A DNA stretch of 64,000 nucleotides, from positions 62,001 through 126,000 of IMG/VR virus record IMGVR_UViG_3300024520_000050; one strand, written 5' to 3'. A program made the position numbers and the translations under genes. The notes under the pieces are model-generated. The model worked only from the letters and a program-made list of their open reading frames with translations. It made no database searches and was not told where the DNA came from. The stretch's first letter is position 1; every line of letters begins with the position of its first letter. Positions 27,569 to 39,000 of the stretch are shown here, in pieces. This DNA is from a virus.

Positions 27569-28419
27569 ATCAATTCAGATAATTGCATTGCCCGAATCAT
27601 TCGTGTTATTCCAATTCCTCCCCCACATCTAGGAAAGAAATTATGTTTTAAGAATTCTTCTAATTCAGCTTCAACTCGTTCTTTACCAAATAAATCAAAT
27701 AGACGTTGACAATAAGCACCATCTTCAATACTATAGAATGTATCACGCATCTCTTTTGGATTACAACTTCTTTCAGCTGAACCAATAGTTTCCTGCCCAT
27801 GTAGAATAACATCTACCTTCTCAGATATTGAAGCATCTTCTTCATTGCGTTTCATATTCCAAAAAGGACTTGTATATTCTGGAAAGTCTGTAATGAATAC
27901 AACATCTTTATCTTTGCACATTTCTTCTTCATGACCATGAGTAAGCTCTTCAACTCCATACATATCAGCAAAGAATTTATAAGTTTGTTTATTTTTTGGT
28001 TGTTGTAAAAATCCTAAATAATCAAGTAATTCTTTTTCAAGTTTTACTAGCTCGTCAACTCCACCAGGTAATTCAAATTCAAACATTGGAAAAATCATAC
28101 AATGACGTCCAGCTACGGGATCCGGTTCATTTCTATATGAAGTAGATACACAAAAGTAGCCAGGTACATCAGGTTTAGTTAATAATTCATGTTCTAACCA
28201 CATTTGTCCAGTTTGCGGCAAAGGCCATACTTCTCCCAAATATTCATAGGTTGCAATTGTAGTTGGATCTTCACATGCAGCCATTATACTTAGTCTATTT
28301 TGAGTATGTACTTCTAAGAATCCTTTATCTAAAAAGAATTGTCTCATACTATTAACGCACTCTGTAAATTGCTCTGGATCTATGATTGGACATAGTTCAT
28401 TTCTTTCTTCTTTTAACAT
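27565..28419 (-). CDS. Class II aminoacyl-tRNA synthetase-like enzyme (Asx/Lys core)
   Basis: This 284-residue protein is a bare class II synthetase catalytic core. FLDKGFLEVHTQNRL stands at the motif 1 region. SYRNEPDPVAGRHCMIFPMF carries motif 2 (R96-N-E) and the GRHxxxFxxFEFE segment of the aspartyl/asparaginyl/lysyl group. CGGGIGITRMIRAM carries motif 3 with R273. The N-terminal OB-fold anticodon-binding domain of full synthetases is absent. Similar trimmed paralogues include archaeal AsnA-like asparagine synthetase and EpmA, which ligate amino acids to targets other than tRNA. Which substrate applies here cannot be read from sequence. It lies in an operon with acidic small proteins. The fold is confident; the reaction is open. 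Confidence 0.8.
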   Translation of the reverse strand: MLKEERNELCPIIDPEQFTECVNSMRQFFLDKGFLEVHTQNRLSIMAACEDPTTIATYEYLGEVWPLPQTGQMWLEHELLTKPDVPGYFCVSTSYRNEPDPVAGRHCMIFPMFEFELPGGVDELVKLEKELLDYLGFLQQPKNKQTYKFFADMYGVEELTHGHEEEMCKDKDVVFITDFPEYTSPFWNMKRNEEDASISEKVDVILHGQETIGSAERSCNPKEMRDTFYSIEDGAYCQRLFDLFGKERVEAELEEFLKHNFFPRCGGGIGITRMIRAMQLSELI

Positions 28420-28499
28420 TATAATTTGTAATTAATATTATACATTATTGATTTTGGATATAGATACGACATTTAATTTAATGTAGTGCATCTATTAAT

Positions 28500-28991
28500 T
28501 TATTCTTCATCATATTCTTCAAATGAATTCCAAGCATGACAATATCCTGACCAGTTATCAACTCCTGAATTCTCCAAACATTCTAACCAATCTAAACGTT
28601 TTTTCATGGAATCATATTCGTCTTTGGGAATAGAAATCATCTCTTTCTTTTGTTCTGGAGCAGGGTTATAATACATCTCTACATCATCCCAACCACATAC
28701 TAAATTATGTCTATCATATCCTTTATAGTATTCTTTAGTTTCTGGATTAGTTATAGTAATATAATTATCTACATTTTGACTATCGTTATCATAATAACCA
28801 TCTGTTTCAAATTCTATAATCCATTCTTCTAATCCTTTCAACATTGATATATCAAACTCCTTAAAGTCTTCATCTTCTGGATCCCATGCGTTATAATCCT
28901 CAAATAATTCTTTAATAATTATAGGTTCGCATTGGGCTAAATAATTAGATATGGTATACTGATCTAATATAAATTTATCTTTTAATTTCAT
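28500..28991 (-). CDS. Acidic hypothetical protein
   Basis: This 163-residue protein is very acidic (for example AWDPEDEDFKEFDIS and the end EEYDEE) and rich in Trp and Tyr. A helical segment near residues 118-140 (ISIPKDEYDSMKKRLDWLE) could be a short coiled coil. Its start overlaps the stop of the upstream gene (ATGA). No family is recognised. It shares composition with the neighbouring acidic proteins, which suggests related origin or role. Confidence 0.65.
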   Translation of the reverse strand: MKLKDKFILDQYTISNYLAQCEPIIIKELFEDYNAWDPEDEDFKEFDISMLKGLEEWIIEFETDGYYDNDSQNVDNYITITNPETKEYYKGYDRHNLVCGWDDVEMYYNPAPEQKKEMISIPKDEYDSMKKRLDWLECLENSGVDNWSGYCHAWNSFEEYDEE

Positions 28992-29296
28992 TCTTCCTCG
29001 TTTTCTGCTCTTATCTGCTCATTCCATTCATAACGATCAACTGGATTAACCCCACTTTCTAGATTAAGATCTTCAATAATTTTAATTGCTGCTAGATCAT
29101 CTGATACTTCCCAAAGTACTGTATCGTCCATAATGACACTAACATCACTATGCTTTCCTAGTACTTCACCAAAATGAATTTCAATCCCATTTTTTAATAA
29201 GTATTCAACTTCACTTTTATATGCAGTGAACAATCCTTCTAGATCACCACTACGGTAAGTTTCATAATGAAACTTATAAACTGCTCTCGTATTCAT
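28988..29296 (-). CDS. Small hypothetical protein
   Basis: This 102-residue protein begins MNTRAVYKFHYETYRSGDLEG and contains a helix then FTAYKSEVEYLLKNGIEIHFGE followed by two short strands. It has no recognisable catalytic motif. It overlaps the upstream gene by 23 bases and the downstream gene by 4 (ATGA), so it is embedded in a tightly coupled operon. The predicted alpha/beta make-up and acidic C-terminus (RAENEEE) are the only visible features. Confidence 0.6.
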   Translation of the reverse strand: MNTRAVYKFHYETYRSGDLEGLFTAYKSEVEYLLKNGIEIHFGEVLGKHSDVSVIMDDTVLWEVSDDLAAIKIIEDLNLESGVNPVDRYEWNEQIRAENEEE

Positions 29297-29924
29297 TAAT
29301 TATTCTTTTCATTTCCCAAATCTTCGTTTTGATACTTTCTACGTTTTCAATTGTATTTATTACTTTGTCATTGAATAGTTCTGCTTCTGTAGATGGCAAG
29401 GGGTCTGGTTCTTTTACAAAGTCTATTCCACCATAAAAATGAACTCCTGAAACAGCAGTGTAATAATTATCACCTTCTCCTGTCCCCATATAATCACCAT
29501 CTTCATTATAAAGACTGCACTTAAAGTCTGTCATAGCTCCTTTACCTCCATCATATGTACCATCATCTGTATGAGTCTCTAATGACCATCCTGTTAGATA
29601 ATCTTGTCCACGACCACGATCAACAGCTTCTAATTCACTTATCGATAAACTTATTCCATAAGGCCAATCATATGGTTCAAAATCCATACCTTCTAAGAAA
29701 GTATATTTACCTTTACTCATTTCTTCTGTTACTGGTAACTTATCTTCACTTTGCAAGTAGGGTGTATCATTTCCATCATCGTAATGTAATATAATATGCC
29801 CACGACTATCATGATCGAGCCACACAAGATACTCACCTGCTTTAGTTGTTGATTCTTCTCCTTCCCAAGATGCCCGTTGACATTCCTGTAATTCTTCTTT
29901 TGTTAAATGTATTGCCATTTGCAT
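29274..29924 (-). CDS. Acidic hypothetical protein, first gene of a small operon
   Basis: This 216-residue protein could start at 29924 (MQMAIHLTK) or 29918 (MAIHLTK). Residues 1-130 alternate Asp/Gly-rich turns with Tyr and Trp (HYDDGNDTPYL, EPYDWPYG). Residues 100-165 are Gly- and Asp-rich (HTDDGTYDGGKGAMTDFK). The last 35 residues are helical (IENVESIKTKIWEMKRIINE). It looks like a soluble beta-rich protein with a helical tail. It begins the four-gene module that lies downstream of the polymerase terminator, so a promoter is expected in 29925-30019. Function is unknown. Confidence 0.6.
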   Translation of the reverse strand: MQMAIHLTKEELQECQRASWEGEESTTKAGEYLVWLDHDSRGHIILHYDDGNDTPYLQSEDKLPVTEEMSKGKYTFLEGMDFEPYDWPYGISLSISELEAVDRGRGQDYLTGWSLETHTDDGTYDGGKGAMTDFKCSLYNEDGDYMGTGEGDNYYTAVSGVHFYGGIDFVKEPDPLPSTEAELFNDKVINTIENVESIKTKIWEMKRIINEYESSL

Positions 29925-29956
29925 ATACTTTTTGTATTCATTATATTAGTTAAATT

Positions 29957-29990
29957 AAAAAAGGTCCCACAAAATTAATTGTGAGACCTT
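29957..29990 (-). terminator. Terminator of the polymerase transcript
   Basis: On the - strand AAGGTCTCACAA and TTGTGGGACCTT pair (29990-29979 and 29972-29961, with one mismatch) around the loop TTAATT, followed by a six-base T tract. It begins 30 bases after the stop of the 6,557-residue gene and precedes the acidic-protein operon. A TAATTTTG sequence, matching the TAnnTTTG -7 form, lies across the loop and 3' arm and could be a coincidental or real promoter element. Confidence 0.85.
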
Positions 29991-30019
29991 ACTATTTTTA
30001 AACCACTTAAAAATATATA

Positions 30020-33000
30020 TTATAAATTACACGGATCTTTCTTAGCTTTTTCTTCTCTAGCTATCCGTATATCATTTGCGTTTGTAGTCATTTTCGACTT
30101 AGTACTTATTAAACTGTGTTGTTCAGTTACTGGTTTAATAGAAGATGATAAACCTGTTGATAACATTATTGTTTCATTAAAAGATTTCGCTTTTTTCAAC
30201 TTGGCTTCTATCTCTTTAGCTTTAGCATTAGAAAGTACCATCTTACTCTGTTGTTTATGTTCCATTATATTCTCTGGTTTTTCAGGAGTAAATAATGGCA
30301 GATTTTTTGGAATAAATTTACCATAACCTTCATTAATTAATGATTCTATCAGATTCCAATCTAACATTTGAGATAGATCTTGTGATTGAGTATCTAATTT
30401 GAAATATTCAGCATTACCTGTTCCCGAATGAGTATCTCTTTCAGCTCTAACTTTTTCAAGTTGTTTCTTAAGTTTAATATTCTTAGGAAGATTATCTCTA
30501 ATCTTAAGTAAATTCACAAGAACAAAATCAGGTGATGATTTTTGTACTTTATTTGTTCCAGTTGCAGAATTTCTAGCAAACGCCCACAAACTTCTAGCAT
30601 TTTTACCATGAAGTTTTAAAGCATCTATGATAGCATGTTTAATATTACTACCATTTATTTGCTTTAAATTAGATAAATCAGAAGTATTCAATGTAAGCAC
30701 TTGGGTTCCTGTAGTTGATTTATTCTTATCGGCAACTGTAATAAATACATCACTACCAATAGCTTCATTTAACACAGTTACTAATTCTTTAAATACTTTA
30801 GTATTTCCTTTAGGACCAAATAAATAACCGTCTTTACTCATATTAGTAAATCTAACATCAAATAATGACTGATCACCTCTTAATTTTCTTTCCATTACTG
30901 ATATTTTACCATACTTTTCTGTATTGAAATTAAAATGTAATCCTTCAGGTCTATTGATCATAATATAATCATTAACCTTTTTAGGGCTTACAAATCCATG
31001 GAAGTTATTACTGACAGTTAAGTCTTTTTCTAAAGCTTTTAATTTATCTTCAGTAATAGTACCTTCATCAATAACAATATTATCCTTTTCTGTAATTACT
31101 AAATCTAATTCTTTCATTTGTAAAGCTATTTCACCAGCATTATCACCATACTTTCTATGTAGTTCATTTTTCATAAAGTTCTTGTAATGATTAGATTTAT
31201 TTTGATTTAAACTTAAATCATAACCCATAAAGAATCTACCATGTCCAACAAACTCACCTACTGCAGGATACATTTTAAGATACACAGCTCTTCCTCCTCT
31301 GCTACCATCATACGGTTTATTAGAAAAACGCATGATTTCATTTCCTTTTCCATCAATTGCTGGAATACCAACAATCCCTACTTTATACATAGTTTGTGTT
31401 TTACTATCAAACTTGTTCTGAAGTAAGAAAGGAAATTTAGCTTTTGGTGAACTAGCAAGTACACTATATCCATAAGTATCATTACCAACTGTTTTAACAT
31501 TTGGTACATATTGTGTATTACGTGATAAGAATTGATACTCAAATTGATTTAATAATTTAACTTGATCATCTTTAGATAATACATCAAAGTCTTCAAATGC
31601 TCTCTTAAGTATAACGCCCATGTCTTCATTAGGTATTAAATTACTAAAGGTAATAGGTGAATTATGATGTATACCTGATTGATTAATAGCAAGTTTAATT
31701 AAATCATTGTATAAATTAGTACCATTCTTCTCGTCAAACTCTTTGATTATGATAAACTCATTTCTCAATTTATTTGCTGTAGTAACATCTATTTTACGAC
31801 TTCTACTTTGAAGAGTAGAAAATTGAGCTAATGATTTTAACTCTGTATTTTTAATAAATTCTTTGTATGATTTATGTGCTTTAAGTGAACTAACTCCTAA
31901 TAACTCTTGAATTACTGCATTGTTTTTCAATTCTTTCAATGCAAGTACACTAGAGTTTTTAGCAACTTTACTAAATTTAGTTTTACTACTTAATAATTCA
32001 AACATAATTTCAGCAAGAGGAGCAGGATCACCATCTTTATTAACATAAGTATTATCTTTATGTTGTATAAATAGTTGATTAAATACAACCTCTGGATTGA
32101 ATTCATTAATTATCTTCTTACCGTTCTCATCAATTCCACGAATATCAGCCATAACAATAGCAGTAGATAGATCGTTATCAATAGTACTTCTCAATTTAGA
32201 TTTCTGATCAGAACTTACCGTTCCAGCACCTTCAATCGTATTGAACAGTTTACGTTTAGCATATGCTATCTTTTCGTTTTGTTCAAAGTAGTATAATTCT
32301 TTATACATCATAACAGCTTTCTCTATTATTTTAGTAGGTTCTGATACGATTGATTCATTCTTAATCTTATCTAGATTAGTAAATCTACCTTTGAAGTCAA
32401 CTAATTCAGCTTCTTCTAAGAAAATCTTGTTATCATCATTATTCTTCTGTGATCCTTTTGTATCAGGACTTGTAGTACGAATCATCATTTGGAAATCTTT
32501 AGATTGTCTTTGATATTCTAAAAACATATCTAAGATATCTATCTGTAATCCTTCATATATATTTTGGTTATCATTAAGGAAACTTAAAGTTTTCATAACA
32601 ACTCCTTCACGCTTAGCAGCATCAAATAAAATATATTCACCTAATCTTTCTGTACTAAACATTTTGTTTTCTTCGAAACGTTTAATTACATTCCAACGCG
32701 ATTTAATTAATTTATCAGCATTACGATCTACAGCATCTACAGCGGCTTTAGCATTAGGTAAATCATCTAATTTAAATGTTCTAAATAATTCATCAATTTC
32801 AGTATCTGCTTTTGCATTAATAGTAGAAATTAAAGCTTTGTATTCAATTGGAACACCTTGAGTAAATTGTTCAAAGTCACTCATTGCTCTTTCAACAACA
32901 TGTTTCTTAGAAACTTCACCACCAAATATCTTATTGAACATAGATTCATTAGCTTTCTGATATCTCAAGTACGTTTTAATAATAGGTTGAGAAATAAATC

Positions 33001-36000
33001 TTGTCACCCATTGTACTTCAGCTCCACCACGAAGTAAATAGAATACCATATTGGCAGTTCTGTTCGTAGCATTAATATCAAAAATATAAGGATCTGCTGC
33101 AATATCCACATAAGCATTCAAGAATGCAGACAATGTTTCAGATATCCATTCACCTTCAGAGTCTCTTTTAGCACTAAAATGTGCTTTACCCTTAAGTTTA
33201 GTATGAGGGAATATCCAACGTGGATCGGCAACATTATATTGTAATCCGGCTGCCATCGCTAATTGATGATGTGTAATATGAACTGCTGTTTGACCTACAC
33301 CTGCTTTACCAGATAAGAAGTAAACAAATTTATCAATATTAACCGATGGATCAACAATGTCAGCTAAAGCTTTATTAGCTCTTTCATCATTGTCTTTTTT
33401 ACCCCATTCCTTTATTTTTGTAAAGTAAATAGGAGCCATCGCTAAAGCAAATTTTAAATTACCTTCATCTGTTAAATTAACTTGTTGTAAATCAACAGGT
33501 TTACCACTGTGTGTGACAGTACCATTTGCATCAACTGCAAGATCACTTCCATCAATGAATTTACCATCCTTAGTAATAATACTTTCAATCACTTCATTAC
33601 GACCTTCAATTAATACTTTAGTAAGTTCATTTCGTCTTTCTTCACTTAAGAACATTTGATCAGTACTTCCTTCTGTTCCACCATACAAATTAGTAACACC
33701 ATTCTTGCTGTTCAATCCTCTAATATCAACTGCTTGATTCTTAGTAATAGTATCATCAACAGGTGCCATTAATTGTCTATAATTGTACGGTAATGACATT
33801 ATATCATTATGTAGATTAACCATCTGATTCTGTAGTCCTTCTTTTCCATTCTGTTCGACAATTGGTAATTTAGAAAAATCATCTTCATTTAAAGCTTGAC
33901 TTTTCTCTTGCTTATAAGTTCTAATAGAACCTTTAATTGCATCTCTGTAATCTTCTCTAACTTCATCCTTCTCTTTATTGATAGCTTCAAATGTTTTACC
34001 TTTGCTTTCTTTAATTGCAGGTAACGCATCTTGCTCCCAACTCCAAGTTTCACTTACTTTCTCATCAATCCATGTAGCAAAATCTTTACCCATAGTATAT
34101 TTGATAATATCATCATAAGTTTCAATTAAAAATTCTAATTTTTCGATTGTTTTTAAAAGTGGAATTGCTACTCCAGCTTCAATCTCTCCTTTAGGATCTT
34201 CAATCAATACACGAATATCTTCAGTAGTATCTTCTGTTACTTGACCTTTGAGTTCATTTAAATATGTAACAGCTAATCCTTTGAATTGAATCGTTTTCTC
34301 AATGAAATCACCCGTATACTCACTATTGGCTTTCTTAAATGTTAATATAAGATTTGTATTTAATGTATTGAATGCTTCAAGTGATGCATCAGCAAATGGT
34401 TTCAAATCCTCTTTAGACTTAGCTTTAAATCCTTTTTCTAATCCAGCTTTATGCTCTTTAAAGTCAGCTTTAATAGTTTTAAAGTTACTTGTATTTACAG
34501 CTTTAGCTTGTTCATCATACGCATCTAAATCTTCAGCACGTTCCTTAGACATATCATCTAAGAAAGATTGAATTTCATCATCTTTAACTAAAGCGATATT
34601 ATCTAAGTATGCATCATGACGTTCACGTATTGTACTATTAGTATCATCCATAAACGTATAAGCTTCAGGAGCAGACCAGAAAGTACCTAAATATCTAGGC
34701 TTCTTATAATCCATTAGATATAGATTTAACTTATCAATATCATAATCCGAACCAGCCTTAGCAACCATTTCAGTTGGTACAACAATTGTATCACCTGCAG
34801 TTGTTGGTAAGAATCTCTGTACACGCATGAACTCATTTGAGTTTAATGCCTGATTAGGAATACGGAAACCAATAACAGTAATTAATGATTTAACTTTAGT
34901 AGCTAACTCATCTAATTCTTCATTAGAACCCTCTAATTCGATACGATCTAACAAAGGATGTAATTCCTCAGCTAAATATTTATTAAGTCCATCTAATCCA
35001 CCTTTACCATTAATTCCAAATTGCTCATCAGCCCAACCAATTAAATCAGCAGGTAATGCTAACATGCAATGTGCAGGTAATGTTATATTATTTGCACCTC
35101 TTTCATAATGACGTAAATCAGGACTAGAAAAATGCATTCCATCTTTACCTTCACGTTTAAACTCAGTACCGTCACTCTTCTCTATTTTTTCAAATAAAGT
35201 AGATGCAACTTGTGGAGAACCTTCACCTTTACGTTTCTCTTTAATAACACGAGAGTTAATAATAGCAAATAATACATTCTCAACTTTCTCTTTAGCTAAT
35301 ACGTGTTCAATATAAGTAGAATCCTCTTCCAAAGAAGCAATTGAATTCTTTACATTATCAGACATATTTCTATCCTTAGCCATTTCTAAAGCTACATTAA
35401 CTAAACTTGTTCTATTACCTATATGATATCCAACAATGTTTCCATTTTCAGTACCGTCGTGAGTAATAGGACTTAATTCAAGTTCCTTAATTAACTTATC
35501 AAAAGGACGTTTGTATAATTCAACTTGTATATCCTGATATTGTTTATATAATCCGTACATTGGAGAAGCTTCATACTGCTGTTCGGGGGTTAAATTATCC
35601 CAATTAGCTTTTACTTCTTCCCAATTATCACGAGCTGCATCTTCAATTTGTTCAATAGGTAATCCTCGATATGCATTCCCTTCTTTCAGTAATTGTATTT
35701 GATTCTCCATGTAATCAACTGGTACACCAGCTTCAATCATATTAGAAAGAATTAACTTTCTAAACTGAGTCGATGCTGTAATCTTACCTTTCATACTTGG
35801 AGATTGATCTAACTGTACACCAAAGTATTGGTATGATGTAGTTTGTGTAAGTACTTCGTCTACATTTAATGCAAATTCACCATTTTCATTATATAATGTA
35901 TTACTCTTTCCATCTTCTTTCAACTTTCTACCAAACTTATTAGCAGTAGTAAACTGAGCTAAAGTAACTCCTTTCTGTTGCATTATGTCATTTAACTTAG

Positions 36001-39000
36001 ATAAGTTAGTATCTTTAATCAACTGTGGAATTAATGGAAATACAGAGTGCTTATAACCTGTAGGTACAAATAAATTAGTGTCTTCATTTACTTCAGTTAC
36101 TTTAGAACCACTTGACTGATTAGAACTTTCGTTTAATGCCATAGGTCCTGTGTATTGAGTTTTAAGTACTCTAAATAAGAATAACTCTTTATCAGATAAT
36201 TCTTTACCTTGTATAATTTTATTATATGCTGCTTGATGCTTAGGTTTCCAATCTCCTGCTTTAAGTAGGATTTCTTTATACCCAGCCATTGTAGTATACG
36301 CTTGTGCATCTGCTTCTTCCATTTTTAAATATGGTTTCAAATAAGATGCAACCTTATCTTGTATTTTATCCTTTGATAATCCATCTTCTAAAAATGATTC
36401 AGAGAATGCTTTTCTCAATTTAGATACTTGTGGATAATTAGTAATATTACCAGCTGCATCTTTTTCAATATTGTCTTTGGATGCATCTAATGAGTTTCCA
36501 TCTTTATCTAAATAAGTAATAACACCATTTTTGATTTCAATATCAGCAACTTGATCTTTAGCTAAGTAAGACATTGTCAATACTTCTTCTAATATCATAG
36601 ATTTAAATGTACCATCATAGCGTTCTCCACTTAAAATATAATCTGGATTAAATCCAAGTAGAGGCTGTATTGTAATATCATCAATGTTCTTATCAGCTCC
36701 GATAAGAGCTTGTAATGCATCTCGTCTAGTTTTATCTAATGCTTTTGATAGAACATATTCATTGTTTATTAAAGCTTGTAATTCAGTAATATTTAAACTT
36801 TCAAAGTTAATAGTTCCATTTTCATCTTTAAGCACTACACCATTAGTTTCATTCAATACTTCATCAACTACTTTATCCATAACAGAAATCTTCTTAGTAG
36901 AATTCATCATTGACATTCTCTTAAAGAATGCATCTGAATTCTTATACATAGCAGGATCTCCTACAAATAATTTAGATTGTTCAATGTATGCACCAGTTTG
37001 AATCATATTGAAATCATATAACATTTCAGTTAATGCTGCTTCATTAAGTGCATCAATATCAACGTTTCCATCTTTATCTGTGAAATATTGAGTTGACTGT
37101 TTATCAATATATTCACCTAATAAATTAGATGGAATACCTGTAAATACCATATGAGAAGCGTTATCTTTAAATACTTCAGAAGGTTTATTTGTAACTTTAT
37201 TCCATTGCTTTTTAGTTTTAAAACTATCAGGAATAAGTCCTAATAAACCTTCTTCTCTAATTGTCTCTTTTACCTTTTTAGCTTTAGCATAAAAGAATTT
37301 ATCAAGACCATCATTAAAGTCATTTATATGTAAATCAAGATGTGCTTTAATATCAGCTAATGATTTACCAGCTTTAACCTTAGCTTTGATAGAACGTTTC
37401 ATATCTTCAGAAATCTTACTATCTGAAAAGAATCTAAAGTCACTACCTTTTTCACTGTTTCTAGAATCCTTACCATAAAATTGTAAATCTTGACCAACAC
37501 CAAGTTCATATTGAACCATGGCATTAATTTCATCTAATAGATAACCATAGTATGCTTTCTTAGCATTATCTCTGGTTCCCGGTCCTGCTTCAGTATAAAG
37601 CTTTTTAACTGCTTTAGTTTTACTATCTCTAAATACAAATGAATTCTCTGTACCACGATCTGCAGCTCTAAAGAATGTATAGTATCCTTGCATAGTTGAA
37701 CTAATCATCATTGACCACTTATCAGGAGAATCTAATTCTTTGTTTACAATACCATCTCTGATACCTTGAGCTATAAGTCCATTAAACATTCCTACTTCAA
37801 TAGTAGTATTACCTTCTTCTAGCCAATTTCTTACTACTGAATTCTTAGTAAATACATTGAATAAATGAGGTACTTCTGTACGAAGATCTTGATTAGGATC
37901 AGCAACAGCACTATTAATTCTATTAGTAGCTATTGATAAGAAATGATTTAAAGTAGCAGCATAAATTGTTTTCCCATCAACACTCATATGTTGATTATCC
38001 ACAACTTGATTAGTTACATCAGCAGTATATTCAGCTAATGATTTCATAGTAGCATCAATAGTTCTATCAGTAAATAAAGAATAGAATGGATCATCTGCAT
38101 TTTTCTCTAATGCTTGAGCTATACTATCTTTATCAAGTAATAATTTAAAGATGCTACTTTGTCCATTCTTTGCCATGATTAAATTATTAATATCAGATAT
38201 ACTATTAACTTTCTTAATCTCAATACCCACCGTAGCTAATGCTGTACGTAAGCGTTTAAATGCTTTTTCCTTAGCTTTATTTTCATTAGGTGCATTATGT
38301 GCTCCAGTATAAATATTTTCTGCATCACTTACAAGTCCAATAAATGCTTTTGCAACAACGGGATCCAAAGCTTTAACATCAATTGTTTTATCTTCTTCAG
38401 TAACAACTGACTTATCAACTAATGCATCATTGAAAGATTCTTCCCATCCACTTAATATTTTATCAGATGTTTTATATCTATTAGCATCAATATATTTAAT
38501 TTTACCTTCTCTATCCATTCTCGCAAGTAAAAACTTAGGAGAGAATTTAGAAAATGTTTGAATAAATTGATTTAATATATTTAATTCATCTAATGTAATG
38601 TCAGTATTTGCACTACCGTCAGCATTCATTATCTTACGTAAGATGCTATCTTTACCAACTAATGAACGTAAAGTAGAACCTGTAGTATATTGACCTTCAG
38701 CTTGCATTACTTCTGTTAAAGCAGACATGATTTTATCTCTATCACCTGGTGTATTAGATAATTTCTTAACTAATAAGTTATAGATATCATTGAATTCATT
38801 AGGTGAGGGTAATCCTAAATAACTAGTTACATTTTCATATACTTCTTTGTTATTTTTAGATTTCTGTTGATTTTTGATTTGATTACTTAAACTAGCAATC
38901 AATAATTTAATTGCAGGCGGAACAGAATCCTTTTGATTACGTTCTGTTGAATTATCAAAGAATGCTTTATCTTTAACTGCATGAATTTCATCATCCATCA

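Noticed and set aside
28420-28499. Hairpin-like pairing between TAGAT and ATCTA and between ACATT and AATGT in the gap before the synthetase-like gene
   Set aside because: The pairing has a large asymmetric internal loop and no T tract on the - strand, so it was not called a terminator.
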